DNA of 64,000 nt from the NCBI RefSeq assembly GCF_910589235.1, contig NC_060974.1:3357503-3421502 (forward strand), written 5' to 3'. Each line of letters begins with the position of its first letter. Positions within the stretch are counted from its first letter, which is position 1. The notes below the pieces were generated by a model. It made no database searches. It saw only the letters and a list, made by a program, of their open reading frames with translations, and had not been told where the DNA came from. Made by a program: the position numbers and the translations under genes. Below, piece by piece: positions 39,301 through 53,100 of the stretch. This DNA is from Vespa crabro. Taxonomy: Eukaryota; Arthropoda; Insecta; Hymenoptera; Vespidae.

Positions 39301-42300
39301 GAAATTTGAAACATCTTGGATTTATATGCTTTTTTCTATTCGTGATATAAATATAGGTATTCTATAATTGCACATTTGTGTGTTCCCAAGTTAGCATTAT
39401 AATCTGTACAATAGTACACATATGTTTTTCCAAATATATATGCTGACAAGATTATTCAATGTGCATAGGAATGCATCATGGGCCTCAGGGACCACCAGGT
39501 TTCCCTCAACATCAACATATGCAAGGCCCACAACCTGGCCAAGGGCCACCACAGAGAGGACCTCCTCCAGGTTCTATGGGTGGTGAGAGTTTTGAAACGT
39601 TCATAAAATGTTATTAATGTCATTCCGTGTCAGTTGTTATAGTAGTGCATGATATTGAGGGAAATTCACTTTTAACATGTGCATAAAGATACAAGGTGTT
39701 TCAAATAACTATATCTGTATAACAAATAATTATAATTAAGTTTGTAACATTCATGTAATTTGTAAAAAATAACACATTAATATTAACACATTATTTATTT
39801 ATTTATTTTGAAATGAGATATTTTTATTATCTTTAATGTATTTATTTTTCTTTTTATTTCACAGAAATCTAAATTAATTGCATGAATGTTTTAACAAGAA
39901 TACAACTTGATATAATTTATAAAGAAGAAAATATTAGGCCCAAATAAATTAAAAAATATACTAAAAATATAGAAAGACGTATAGATACAAAAATCCCTAG
40001 TAGCGTATATAAAGTAATTATATATGCTATTGCACCCTAAAGTCAATATTGATCAGGAATGTTACCAGGTCCAGGTGGTCCTCCTCCTGGACATGGTGGA
40101 CCTCCTCAGGGACCACCTCAAGGACCTCCAGGAGGACCGGCACCGCATGTGAATCCAGCATTTTTTCCACAAGGACCACCACATCAACATCCAGGACAAC
40201 ATCCTCCAGGACCTCCTGGTCCTCCTCATGGTCCACCTCATGGCCCGCCTCACGGACCACCTCATGGACCACCTCATGGGCAACCGCATGGTCCACCCCA
40301 TGGACCACCGCATGTACCACCGCACGGCTATGGGCCACCTGCAGCACAGGTATAAGTTATATAAGAAAAAATATTTACTTGGAAAGCTTTAATCTTAATA
40401 AGTTTTATGTAAACGTACTTTTAGCCACCTTATGGTGCACCAGGACCTGATCATCGTCCTGAAGGTCCTCCTCCGCTTACAGATCAAGAATTTGAAGAAA
40501 TAATGGGACGCAATAGAACAGTGTCCTCTTCTGCTATAGCCAGAGCAGTATCGGATGCTGCAGCAGGAGAATATGCAAGCGCCATTGAAACTTTAGTTAC
40601 TGCAATTTCTTTAATAAAACAATCTAAAGTAGCTGCAGATGATAGATGCAAAATATTGATCAGTTCGCTTCAAGATACTCTGCGAGGTGTTGAAACAAAG
40701 AGTTATGGTTCTGCTCGCAGAGGTGAGTAATGCAATATTTTAGATTATCATCAAATTATAGCGAGGAACTGTGTAACATTGTTTTCTTCAATTATTTGAA
40801 ATGTTACAATGTTAAAAATTTGTTTTTTTTTGTTTTTTGTTTTTTTTTTTATTTTTTTTTATTTTTTTTTATATATACATATAGAACGTTCTCGTTCGCG
40901 AGACAGAGAACGTAGTCATAGAAGACGTCGTGAACGATCTAGAAGTCGTGATCGAGAATATAGAGAACGTAGCAGAGACAGAGATAGAGAACGTGATCGA
41001 GAACGTGATCGTGAAAGAGAAAGAGATCGTGACCGTGATAGGGAACGTTATTATAGTGAACCGTATCCCCGAGAAAGATCACGCAGCAGAGAGAGAGACC
41101 GTGATCGAGAGAGAGATCGGGAATACAGAGAAAGGAGCAGAGAAGAAAGGTAAGCGCAATTTTCAACAAATTATTTCTATCACACACTTTGTATTGTAAT
41201 TAATTATAGCGTGTATATTTAAAATAACTTAGTTAAAAATTGGTCAACTCGCAAACCATCCCATATGGGGGTACATACAGTACAGCTCAAGTGTATAAAC
41301 TCATGTGCAACATTACATACGTCTTAAGCAACAAACCTAAGTATATGCTAATATTTGGAATAGTGATCATTCCAAGATTATTTAAGTGTTCTTGCTCTTC
41401 AGATTAAAAAAAAAAAAAAGAATATTGACAATTCTAAAAATTACTTAAGAATACATTATTAAACCCAAAAATAATTCAATATTGAAAAATTTCATCAAGA
41501 TGCATTGTGAGTTATAATACATGAAAATCATAACTTATGATTAAATTCAATATAGTGGGTTTGATTACTTATTGAAAAAAGTCAAGTTTTAATATTTAAA
41601 ATCTTGAAAAGAAAATAATATCATGTGTCTATTATTTTATATACAACTAAATGACACATATATAAAAAATCATCATAAGTTTTCTATAATAGATCATAAA
41701 ATTTCTATAAGACATCAATACAAATGTGAAAGAGAAACTTGAAAGAAACTTAGCATTTAATTGTATAATATTATAAATATGTTAGTTTACACACAATGAC
41801 TTTTTTATAAGTCAGTGTTAGTACTTTAAATGAATGATTTTCAGCATTTGTGAACTTCTCATTAATATGTTTGTTGTTGAGTGTAAGAGTATTACATACT
41901 CGGATTATAATAGGATTGAAAATATTAAACATGATATTTAAAATATCCTAAAAACCCATCGCATATATATGTCAAATTCTGGCTGGTTAATTAAGTTTTA
42001 TATTTATTTATATTTTTTATTAGGAAGATAAAATTACATTATATAAATATACTTGTTAAATTTTGACGCGTATTATTAAAAGTTGATTGTAAGATCAACA
42101 GCCTGAATTTGATAGTACAAAATATTTCTTTGGTTTATTGGCCAATTGATACTTGTCGAATCGATTTTCTTATTATGTACCTATGGTATATAAAATAAAA
42201 CAGTATATACCTTAAATTATAATATAATTAGCATTAAGTTATTAAACAATAGATTATATAGATGACCAAATTAGGAATTAAACTTCTTTATTTTAATGTA

Positions 42301-43555
42301 CAATCGTTTGAATCTTTTTAAAAGCAGTTTGCGTTTGTAGGAAAAAGTTCATATTTTTTTCTACAGTATAAATTTTATTCAAATGTTGACAAGAGATAAT
42401 TTAATATGAATAGAAATCGGAAAAATATTCCATATAATTTTGTATAGAAGCGGATTTTTATTTCTATTTTTAATGTGATTCCGCATTTATCGAGTGTCAT
42501 TAAATATGTGAAATATTAGCACCATTGTAGCAAATAAATTTAACAATGCGGTGAAATAATATATACATTCATGGTAGTACTTCTTGGTAAGATATATTTT
42601 GATATAAATGTATAATCTCTCGATTTAGAGTGTATATATATATATATACTTATTTGTCTATATATATATATATATATAGACAAATAAAAATTTAAATGCA
42701 ATGAAAATTTCAAAGAAATATATGTTTATTATTTATGATTCTATGGTGAAGCCAAAATAATTATCTTCTTTAATATTTTTTTGATTAATCGTTTAATATA
42801 TGAATATATGAATATAGAAGATTTTATTATTTAAACAAAATCTAATAGATTTTATTTATTATATTTCTGATGAACATAAATTTACAAAAAGTTACAAAAA
42901 CTTTTTAAAATATAATTGAATAATTTGATAGAAAAATATTTTATTTTTAAGAAAGCATTATTTTTATCTTTATTTTAGAAATGTGATAAAATGTATTAAC
43001 ACACATAGTCATTTTTAATTATTATTAAATAAAGATTTTATATTAGCGTATGAGCAATAGTACTCGAATTTAAAAACTTGAAAAATATGTCAATTAATTA
43101 TATTTATTTTTATGTCTTCTACATTTGTTAAAGAGTATTATCAAATAATTAGATATTTACTGCATCTTTATTTTTTATTTTAAAGAAAGATTTTTATACA
43201 AATTTAAAGTCTGATTATATTGGTAATACACCGATGATACATTTATTTTATTGAAATATCACAGAAAATGATTTATCTAACATGCATATATGTATTATAA
43301 ATATGATGCTATGTCGTTCAAATGATATGAAATATTAGAATTAGTATTTTATATTAAAGTACTACCAAAAAATTATATAGATATAAATATAAATTTAAAT
43401 CATTCTTTCATATATATTTCACTTTTTTTAAAATTTAACATCGACACTTAAACACAATCAACATAATGTACATATGCAGTTTAATTGCATTTTCAATGTT
43501 TATGCTATATTTTATCTAAAACAATTTTACTGCACATGCACCATACATACATGTA

Positions 43556-43609
<54 letters not shown>

Positions 43610-45103
43610 TAAACATGTCACGTTCTTTTTTTTAAATATAATTTTTAAAAGAGATAATTAATTGTAAGATACAAATATAAGTTACATACAAATTGATTTA
43701 ATATATGCATAATAAGAAAAGATGCGATAATTCTTTACATATATATGTATATACATATATATATTTTTACATAGGCTTCATTTATTTTGATTTTTATTTA
43801 AAAATATTGAACATATATATATAACTAAAGTACAAATTTTACTTAATATATTTTCTCTTAACAAATTAGAAGCCTGGTAAATTAGTATTAAAAAATCATA
43901 ACACAAAATATGCATTTTTCATTAGTACGACACGTCAGTCAGCCAGGCCAAGAGTAAAAGAAGAACCGCCAGAGGCGGCTCCTGTCTCGTCTTCCAAGGC
44001 GTCTAGGTAATCTCCTTTTTTTTTCTTAAAATGAATGCATGTAAATACAAGTCCCATGTATCACAAATACATATTGTCAGTAAACATGAAACTAAACGAA
44101 TATAAAAAGCATATTAAAGCGATGCCATATTATAACTTGTAACTTACACATATTACCATTTAAAGAAATTAAAAACTATAATAAAAATATATCATGGCCT
44201 ATAATTATTAAATAATAAGTTTGAAGTATACCTGCAACATGATAGCATGTTTAAGAGATTAAATGTACATTGCCATGTACAATTCTGTGCTCTTTATTAT
44301 TTCCATTATATTTTGTTAATGGGTATGGTATACCTTTCCTATTTAATTACCAAATGTTATATATCAAACCAATAGATATATACAAGAAGAATATATTATT
44401 TATAATAAAGAAAATTTATTTTTTTTTTACAAGTAATATTTGTTTTAGACTTTTCTTAAAAATGTATCGTTAAAGTGAAAACAACAATAGACAACAATGG
44501 ATTAATTTTAACGTATTCTCTCAATAATTTCAGATAATCATTGAAAACATTTCTTTGCGCAAAATTATTTGACACTCCAATTTATTTTTCTTGTCAATAT
44601 ACAAATTGGAAATTTTATGTGTATATATTATATATTTTAATATATATATATATATATTTTTATTATAAGAAAATAAAAATAGAAAAATTATAAATATGTA
44701 ATATATATATAAAAAAAAAAAAGAAGGAAAAAAAAAAGAAAAAAAAAAGCGTGCGATTAAAATTATCTCAGGAGGAAGTTGTTTGTTTTAAATATTTTTT
44801 TGTAAATTATCAGGGAATAAATGTAATTTATAATTTAAATAGTTATTGTTTGATAAAATAGCGATATACGAAGAGACGTAAGATATAGGGTTCAACATTA
44901 AAGTAAGATAATTTGGCTGACGTGTCCTGTGTAGGTATTATGACGATCGCTACAGGGAACGTGAACGAGACAGAGATCGAGAACGAGAATCAAGCCGAAG
45001 ACCATCTGAACGAGAAAGAGAACCTGAACGTGAACGAGAACGGGAACGGGAAAGAGATCGTCGTGATGAAAGAGGAGACTCTTCGCATCGGTCAAGACAT
45101 TAA
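36342..45103 (+). CDS. Cpsf6: CPSF6 (CFIm68), cleavage factor Im subunit
   Basis: CPSF6 binds CPSF5 in cleavage factor Im, which selects poly(A) sites through UGUA. Eleven exons join in frame: 36342-36398, 37084-37308, 37437-37664, 37752-38234, 39138-39264, 39469-39582, 40057-40349, 40425-40722, 40885-41149, 43926-44006 and 44935-45103, giving 779 residues, longer than the 551-588 of human. The N-terminus (MADGDIDLYADDL) matches. One RRM lies near residues 86-165 (RNP2 LYIGNL, the WW of NLTWWTSDQD, and FFENRANGQSKGF). A Gly/Pro/His-rich middle follows (about 175-505) with the human-like APHVNPAFFP. Next comes the conserved FEEIMGRN...AIETLVTAISLIKQSK block, then an Arg-Glu/Arg-Asp/Arg-Ser tail. 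The extra length is in the proline-rich part and tail. Confidence 0.96.
40221..40330 (+). repeat. Coding 12-bp minisatellite (Pro-Pro-His-Gly units)
   Basis: About nine tandem 12-nt units encode PPHG with single-residue variants (QPHG, PPHV) inside CPSF6 exon 7. Synonymous differences between units indicate an old array. Confidence 0.85.
42650..42687. repeat. Perfect 38-bp palindrome around a TA core
   Basis: Arms TTATTTGTC (42650-42658) and GACAAATAA (42679-42687) flank a 20-bp TA run. The whole element equals its own reverse complement. Confidence 0.85.
43561..43606. repeat. (AT)n microsatellite
   Basis: About 23 AT units in the large CPSF6 intron. Confidence 0.9.
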
Positions 45104-48100
45104 ACGGATTTGAAGAGAACAATATAGTGGAATGATAAGGATAACCCACAACATTGTGATCCTCAACGTAGTCTTGTTCGATTTCAAAAAAGAAAAGAAA
45201 AAAAAAAAAAATTAAAAGGAACTACCGCTTGTAATTACAATGGACATACATTGTCCAATCAAGATTCATAAAAGATGTTGACAATGTTTTTAGTAGGAAG
45301 ATATATATGATATCTTTTTTGCATTCAAACTTATATAGTAAATACGATGATAATATGATTTATGCGGTAATTCGTGTGTTTATTATTTCAGTTAAAAAAA
45401 AAAAAGAAAAAAAAAATAGAAAAAAAAAAAAAATAGAAAAAAGAAAAAAAAGCTCACATTATAAGATTCAGTAGAATTATATTAATACACTTACGTTTCT
45501 TCTTCTTCTTCTTTTACAAAATATGCATATTATAAAATGATATAATATACGTAAATATAAACATTGTGTAATAACATTATAATAAGTATAAGGAAATATT
45601 CACGTAGTTATAAAAAAAAAAAAAAAGAAAAAAGAAAAAAAAAAGAAAAAAAAACATTAGATTTTTAATCAAGACGATGTGTCGGTGCTTAATTGATTGG
45701 TAATATTCTAAAAATGAAATGGGGTATTTTCCATATAATTGATTGACGCTGAACCAGAAATGAGACAAAGATGAAGAAAGATATACCAATAAATGTTTAA
45801 CACAAGTGCTGGCTCACAACTTTGGGAAGAAGGAAGACATCTTATGTGAATTCATCAATCTTCTGGGTACACCACGATGCAAGATTGTATCTTAATATAA
45901 TACATATATACGCTTTCAAAAATATAACTACTCAATATGTCTACTTTATTCATCTGTACACGCAATATCCTAAAATTGTTATTTTTGTTTCTGTGGTTTT
46001 ATAGAAGAAGATCCTTCATTCTATAATCTTAAAGCGCTCTAACCGCCTGTTATAATAAATAGTTTATGTTATTCTCTAAGGGAGATTGATTTTTATATTA
46101 ACTATTGCCTTAATACGAATATATACAGCACACGTTATACATTATCTTACATATCTTGCAAAAAGAAACTTCAACTTTTTGGTAATAACGACAAGATATA
46201 TACCTTATATAATGATAATTGATTTTTTCCATTTTAAGAAAAATCAACTATATACTTTATTAGATATGTTACGCTGTTTAAGGCATTTTATGCACATATG
46301 TGTCGCAATATTTTAACTTTGTGAGAATTTATCTTATATTTCATATTATATAATGTGTTATTTTACACAAATTTGTATTAATATAAAATAAAATTTTCTT
46401 TGTTTTTTTTTTTCACTATATATACATATATACATATATATACACGTATGTATATATTATATTTCTTTTTACTATTAATGAATGTAAGATTCTCACAAAG
46501 TATTAAGCGAGTGTAATTAATCCTGTAAACACACCAACCAACAGTATCCTGACCTTTTATGTTACAATTTAAAAAAGATATGTTAATGGATGCATGTCAC
46601 ACTTTCATTTATAGCCACTTATTGATGTGCTGTTCAGTATATAGTATATAGACTACGTATTTTTAAAATTAAGTAGAAATTCATGCATGAGGTACTGATA
46701 GTCTAATTGTCTAAACTATTTTAATTTATATAAAGGAAGAAATAATGAAAATTCTATTTATATTGTACTCAATTAGAAACTTGTTTGCGTGAGAGGCAAT
46801 TTGGCTATGAGTACATGATTATCGAATGAAGACATATCAGTAGCTTTAAAGCTATCAAATTTAACAGACATTCTTCAGCAACAAAGGAGAAAAAAAAACA
46901 AAAGAAAATTTTTGCCATGAGTTTCACTCATTATCAGTGCCTTTATTGACGAAATTGTTGGGAAAAAAGAAAAAGCATTCTATAAAATGGACTTTAAATA
47001 TTTAATAATGGACTACGACTATTTCGCCTTTCTTTTTTATTAAATTAAATTTTCTTACTGTTTTTAACAAACAGTTTGTAGTATATTTAAAACAGAGAAA
47101 TTATAATAATTTAATATTTAATATGTCAGTTTAAGAAATGCTTAATTTTATACAACATATTGCTTAGATATGTAACACATTTTGGATAATTTTATTTTTC
47201 CAAGAAATTATATATGTTAATAATGATACACAATATAGTTGGGGCAAAATTTTAAATGTAGTATTATATGATAATGCAGACACATTTAACTTTTCATATC
47301 TTGCAATTTCTAAAATCAAAGCAAGAATGTAATATTATTTCAATTAAATTGATATTAATATTTTTATTAAGAACGATAATATGATAAACTTATAATTTTC
47401 ATTTTTTTTCTCTAAAAATGTTATATAAAATATCACATTTTTTAACGTTTGGTTTAAATACTGATTGTATTAGAAGACTCATATGTGTTATGTATTTATG
47501 ATTTCTGCATATATACAAACATTATAAATATTGCAAGCTTTCAATTAACTTCTATGAAGTACGATCAATAAGTATATAATATTGTGCTGCACAAATTTGT
47601 TTATATTTCTGATTTTACCTAGTACTATTTGTCATGTAATATATCTAGAAGATGTATCTAAGTGTTCTCAATATTTCTCAATAGGTTTATATTTTTTTAT
47701 CTTGCATAAATAGAATAAAAATATTTAGTGCATGGTAAAATCATTACGATGACTATAAGTACATGTATTCTATTTAATTATTAATGCAATTATTCAATTG
47801 TATGTCTCATTCTATGAATTGTATGAGAGATATATATTTATTACAATTATATTTATAAGTATATATTAATATGTGCGCTTGCAATATATAAAAGTAGTAA
47901 AAGTTTGAAAAAATTTTTTCTATATAAAAACGTCTTTAAAAGTTATTAATTACATAAACACATATGTTGGGCCATAGTAATGCACGTGTGATAACTTAGT
48001 CCAGACTAATGTATGAATAGAATTGTATAATATTACTTTGAAGGAATATTATATTATCGCCAACAAAACAATGAATTCACGTACACAGAAAATTGCATAT

Positions 48101-48116
48101 TATGCGCATTTTTTTT

Positions 48117-48118
<2 letters not shown>

Positions 48119-48154
<36 letters not shown>
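48119..48154. repeat. T36 homopolymer
   Basis: Thirty-six uninterrupted T, the longest single-base run I noticed. It creates a spurious poly-Phe frame. Confidence 0.85.
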
Positions 48155-50065
48155 CAAAGTAGTAATTCTTTATTCAAATCATATTCATTCTTCACGTCTC
48201 TATATCTGTTTCTCTATATGTATACCTTTTATTTAATATGTGCATATTATGCTATTATTAAGATGTAACTACACAACTTTTCTCAGCTGCAATCATTATG
48301 CCATCATACAATGTCGCATTTTTTCGATTCTCTTTAAAGAATCTTTAATTTTTTTTGTATATATATATATATATACATGCACATTTCTCATTAGATAAAT
48401 TTAATAATTTTCCAGTGTAGTTTCACTGGACGATTGTATGTGGAGTTAAGGGTAAGTTACATATCAAAAGCAGCTCATAGTTTTAAATGCATTTAAGAAT
48501 GACGTAGTGATAAAAAGAGTTAGAGTATATTACATTTTTATATTGTAAATTTAAGTATCATAATCGCTCTTCGTGTAAATGTATATATATATATATAACA
48601 TATATATATATATCATAAATTTATCGATATATAATAATGATATAGTTTTTGTTTGTGGTCTGCCATTTGTTAATCGCTCTATATTTATTTTATTTTACCG
48701 AAGTTACACATTAAAAATTTTTAATTAATTATATTTATTATCATAAGACAGACCACAATAAAGAACGACGACATTATAATTTATATTATTTGAAGGAAAA
48801 TAACGATACACAAAATAATACGCACAAATTATGCATGATATTATCATACTCTATATAACGGTAATTTAAATCTTCCCATTTCAATGGCAAACATATTTTT
48901 TTTAGCATATAAAATGAATAAGCAATGTTTTATTTTGTCATATTATAATGCAAAAAGGAATGGGATCTAAAATATCGTTCTCATTGTGAATATTTTTTTA
49001 TCATGTAAGTGTCTAGTGTGTTAATAGTATTAAGTCTCAAAAAAGTAAACTACAAATTTAATTTTCTAGTCAAATTTGATCTTATAGAATGACAGTATTA
49101 AACATTAATATTCTAATGTTAAAGTTTTACGTAAAAAATAATCTGGTATATTTTATATATTAATTAATCTTAAGAAGTTTCACATATAAAGGCAGTTTTA
49201 CTTACATAAAAAAAATCTAATTGCTGCAATTATAAATAAGTGCAGCTATATATAAAAAATGTTAATATTTTTATTCTTTATATAACAAATTTTTTTATTT
49301 TATTTATTTTGTATAATGCATTACCGTATATGCAGATTCCGTTCTGGCAATTATGCTAATAATTGAAACATGTTTAGATAATTATCTAATATAATAATAT
49401 TCAAAGTAGATGTGTATAAAAAGGGATCATATTATAGATGACAGTGCTATATTGAATGAAGTGAATTTGAGAAAAACAAATTTAAATATTTTTATTAGAT
49501 TTATTCAAGTTAAAAATTAAATTAAGGAAATGCTATATGAAGTAATTTACAGGATTTTGCTTTTATTCTAATATTTTTCTTTCTAAATATCATATAAGAG
49601 ACAATAGCATTGAGTAAGGTAAGTTTAAAAGAATTAATGTTATTTATCTCTCTTAGAATAAAATATGTGATTCTCAAATCCTGCACTGTAAGCAAACTTA
49701 GAAAAAAGAAAGACTGATGTATCTGTGATAATTATGAAATATATATGATATTTATTATTATATAGAAAATATTAAAATTGTGAAAAAGGTTTTTGTTATA
49801 TGAAATGTCAGGTATTATGTAAATGTGTAAGATAGATTTTTCAGAAAAAGAAACATAATACAAACAAAAAAATGATTATATTAAATTATAATAAATATAT
49901 TATGATATACAGTCTTTTTAGACAATCTTTTAAGTACAAAGAATATATACATTTTGTATGATCTACTACCATTACGCACGTACTATTATCATTAATTATT
50001 TCAGCACTATAATATTTGATAGAATGTACAAAAAGTTTTTTCCAATATTTTATATATATATTTCT

Positions 50066-50076
50066 TTTATTTTATT
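50066..50076 (-). terminator. Candidate polyadenylation signals of HPS5
   Basis: Two overlapping AATAAA hexamers on the minus strand lie about 45-55 nt past the HPS5 stop. Usage is inferred. Confidence 0.45.
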
Positions 50077-50077
50077 A

Positions 50078-50115
<38 letters not shown>

Positions 50116-50119
50116 TTCA

Positions 50120-53100
50120 TCAATGAAGATTACATTTAGTGAGTTTTTTTTCTATCATACAATTTACATGATATGTATGACCACAGGGGAAAATTGCTAT
50201 ACCATTATTATCTAAAAGAACTGATGTTTGGAGAGAAAGAGTACAACATGGACATGTCGATGACTTATTTTTAGATTTATATTGCATTCCCCAATGATGA
50301 GCACCAGTGCTTAATATATTTTTGTTATCAAATCGAGCTATATCTCTTTTTAATACCTTTATTAATTGATCTCGAATCTGTAAAAGAAGTAATTATATTT
50401 ATATGTATTACTATTATATATTACATCAAATAATGAAACTTAATTACCTTTGTGGAACACATTGTATTATATCCATATATATTGGAATTGCATTTAAAAT
50501 CTACTGCCAATTGCATGCCATGATGATGTAAAATTTTCGAAAATATAAACGACTGAAATATACTGTGGAAAGAAGGAAGATATTTAAATTATAATAACAT
50601 AAGAAATAAAAAATCTTAGTTGAATAATATCACACACCTTTTATCAAATGATTCGAGAGGAAGTAACATTTCCAATTTTGTAAAAAATACCATAGCTATA
50701 TCTGGGCCATCCCTTTTCATAACTTCAAATATTACTCTGTTCCAATTTATTGAAGAAATATTTGTTTCTAATGTTATTAATTTTTCACAAGAGAGACACT
50801 TTTTATCATTCATTTTTTTTAAATACATTGTAATCAATTTCCACTGATTCACATCTAATATTGGTAAAATAATTGACAATGTAACACTATCTTGAGTTAA
50901 AAGGCATTGTCGTAATATGTCTTCTATAGCGTATTGTTCTTTTATATACAAAGTCGTATATTCTCTCCACATATAAGGTACTCTATTACATAAATGTATA
51001 CATCTTTCTGTACTTCTATTTACAAGTTTTTGTAAAAGAGTTTTGCCAATTTCTAAAAAGCTTGGCTCTTTTATTTGATCTATTGGAAATGGAAAACCGC
51101 AGGTACATTCCTTATAATTAGATGTATTTATAAGAATGAAAGCACCTATAAAATGATCTGTAATAATCATATTCATTGTAGAACGTAATAATTCTATCGA
51201 TACATTTGTCAGAAATGTTTTGGTAAAATTAATTTTGGCAATATGTATTATATCACATGCCAAATCTTTAAACTGAGGTAAAGTTTTGTATAAACATTCG
51301 ATGTTGTCCATTTTTTTACGTATATCAAGAATAAACATTTCCATCTCTTTTTCAGTCATTGAGATTTTTATGCTGCTAGATAATGTACATATAGGTTCTA
51401 AATCAATTTGTATCTTTCTTATTAAATTTTCATCTAATGTAGATGATAGATTACTGTTTAATTCTAATATATTTTTAATATCCGAAGGTGTATTTTGTAT
51501 AGAGGATATTTGAATAGATTCGGAAGATGAACAAATTTGTTGTGTAAATTTATTTTGTTGATCTTCGTTAAATTTTTGTTTCAAGTTTCCTGAATTAACT
51601 ACAACAATACCCGAATCTAATTTGATAGGACTAGAATTTAAATTTGATTTCAGTATAGAAATTAATGGTTGCAGTAATACTGATATCTCATCGTTCTCCA
51701 ATTTTCGTTGATTAGTTTCAATACCGTAGATGTCATTGATATATTTATCATTAATTAATTTCGATAGCTGCGATTTGTATGTAATACAAGTTTCTAAACA
51801 ATTGTAATACTGTTTAGTATAATACAAGTGCAATATTAATGCATCAAGCGTATAAAATGTTAAACAATGGAACTCATTATCAGAGATCATTAAATATATT
51901 TTATTTTCTATGACATCTACCATTGTAATGTTTGTAAATTCATTACTCCATAGTATTACATTTGGATTCACAAGATCAAGAATATATAAGCCATTAGATG
52001 TGTAAGAAAACAAATATTTGGAAGCAATTACAAATAATTGAGGAAAATTGATCGATTGTGAAGTCCATGAATGATTAATATATTTTCTTTGTTCTAATGC
52101 TTGCTTAGTTACTCTATGTATTTTCATAGGTGGTATTGCTAATAATTCTTTAAATTGATGAGTTTTTAAAACTACACCACTCGCAGATACTTCCCAAAAT
52201 CTTGAACCAGGTCGGGCACAAAAAATTTTTGGTGAAATAGACTCTGATATATTACTATTACTTTCTGAAATAAAACTAAATGAACTTTTCTTTTTAACAA
52301 TATCTTGCCCCTTTTTAATAGCAGTCGAAGTTTTAACATTTTCATCAATTTGTATTTTATAAAAACATGCACCAAATTCTCCATTTCTTGCTTTGTTACC
52401 TATTTGTTTATATTGTTCATGAACTGTATCACATATATAACAGCGTGTTAAAGTTGATATCAATAAGAGAGGTGATGAAAAATTTAATTGTACAATACTC
52501 GAATCTAGATTCATTAATGTACAAGACGGTGATTGAAACATTCCATTCATCTGAAACAAGCCAAATTAATTATATCATAGAAACAAATGAATTGAAATTT
52601 TGAATTGATTACAAATGAATACCTGTTTAATTACATTCAAATATTTATAAATCAATCATAGATAAATAATAAACTTACTGTGAAAACGGTTAATACAATT
52701 GCAGAAACTTTGCCAGTGCCATCACCAATATATATTTCAGAACTATTATCATTCCAACAGAGGCACATAATTTTTTCATAAGCATGTTCATTCGATGTAG
52801 CAATTAATTTTATTGTTGGTTTTAAAGTAACAACACATATTATTCCACGCGTTGTGGCTAATGCTATGATTTTTTCATCAGGTGATATTGAAACATTTGA
52901 GACTATGCCTTCCTAAATAAATACAAAAAGAAAATACATTATGAAGTACATTGATAATATATCCCACGAAGCTAATAGATTTTAAATATTATTAATATTA
53001 AGTTTTACCGATAATGGTATTAATTGTCGAAAAGTACATGGTTCTCTGTTGAAGAGGTAGATACTTCCACTAGTTGATCCAAGTATAATGTAATTTTGTG

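Larger units (their letters stand above)
41150..43925 (+). other. Large CPSF6 intron
   Basis: At 2.8 kb this is the longest intron in any gene of the window. It splits the Arg-rich tail (donor AG|GTAAGC, acceptor TTAG|T). It holds AT-rich sequence, a perfect palindrome (42650-42687) and a TA run (43561-43606). I see no internal gene. Confidence 0.75.
45104..50119. other. CPSF6 3' flank and noncoding interval before HPS5
   Basis: This 5-kb AT-rich interval lies between convergent genes. The first part is likely CPSF6 3' UTR, with A-rich tracts at 45186-45210, 45395-45450 and 45611-45653. The rest shows short repeat-derived frames only, a T36 homopolymer (48119-48154) and TA runs near 48578, 48600 and 50083-50114. 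I see nothing else in it. Confidence 0.65.

Noticed and set aside
40027..40450. Three other-frame or antisense frames over CPSF6 exon 7
   Set aside because: They are shadows of the PPHG repeat and cross the splice sites.
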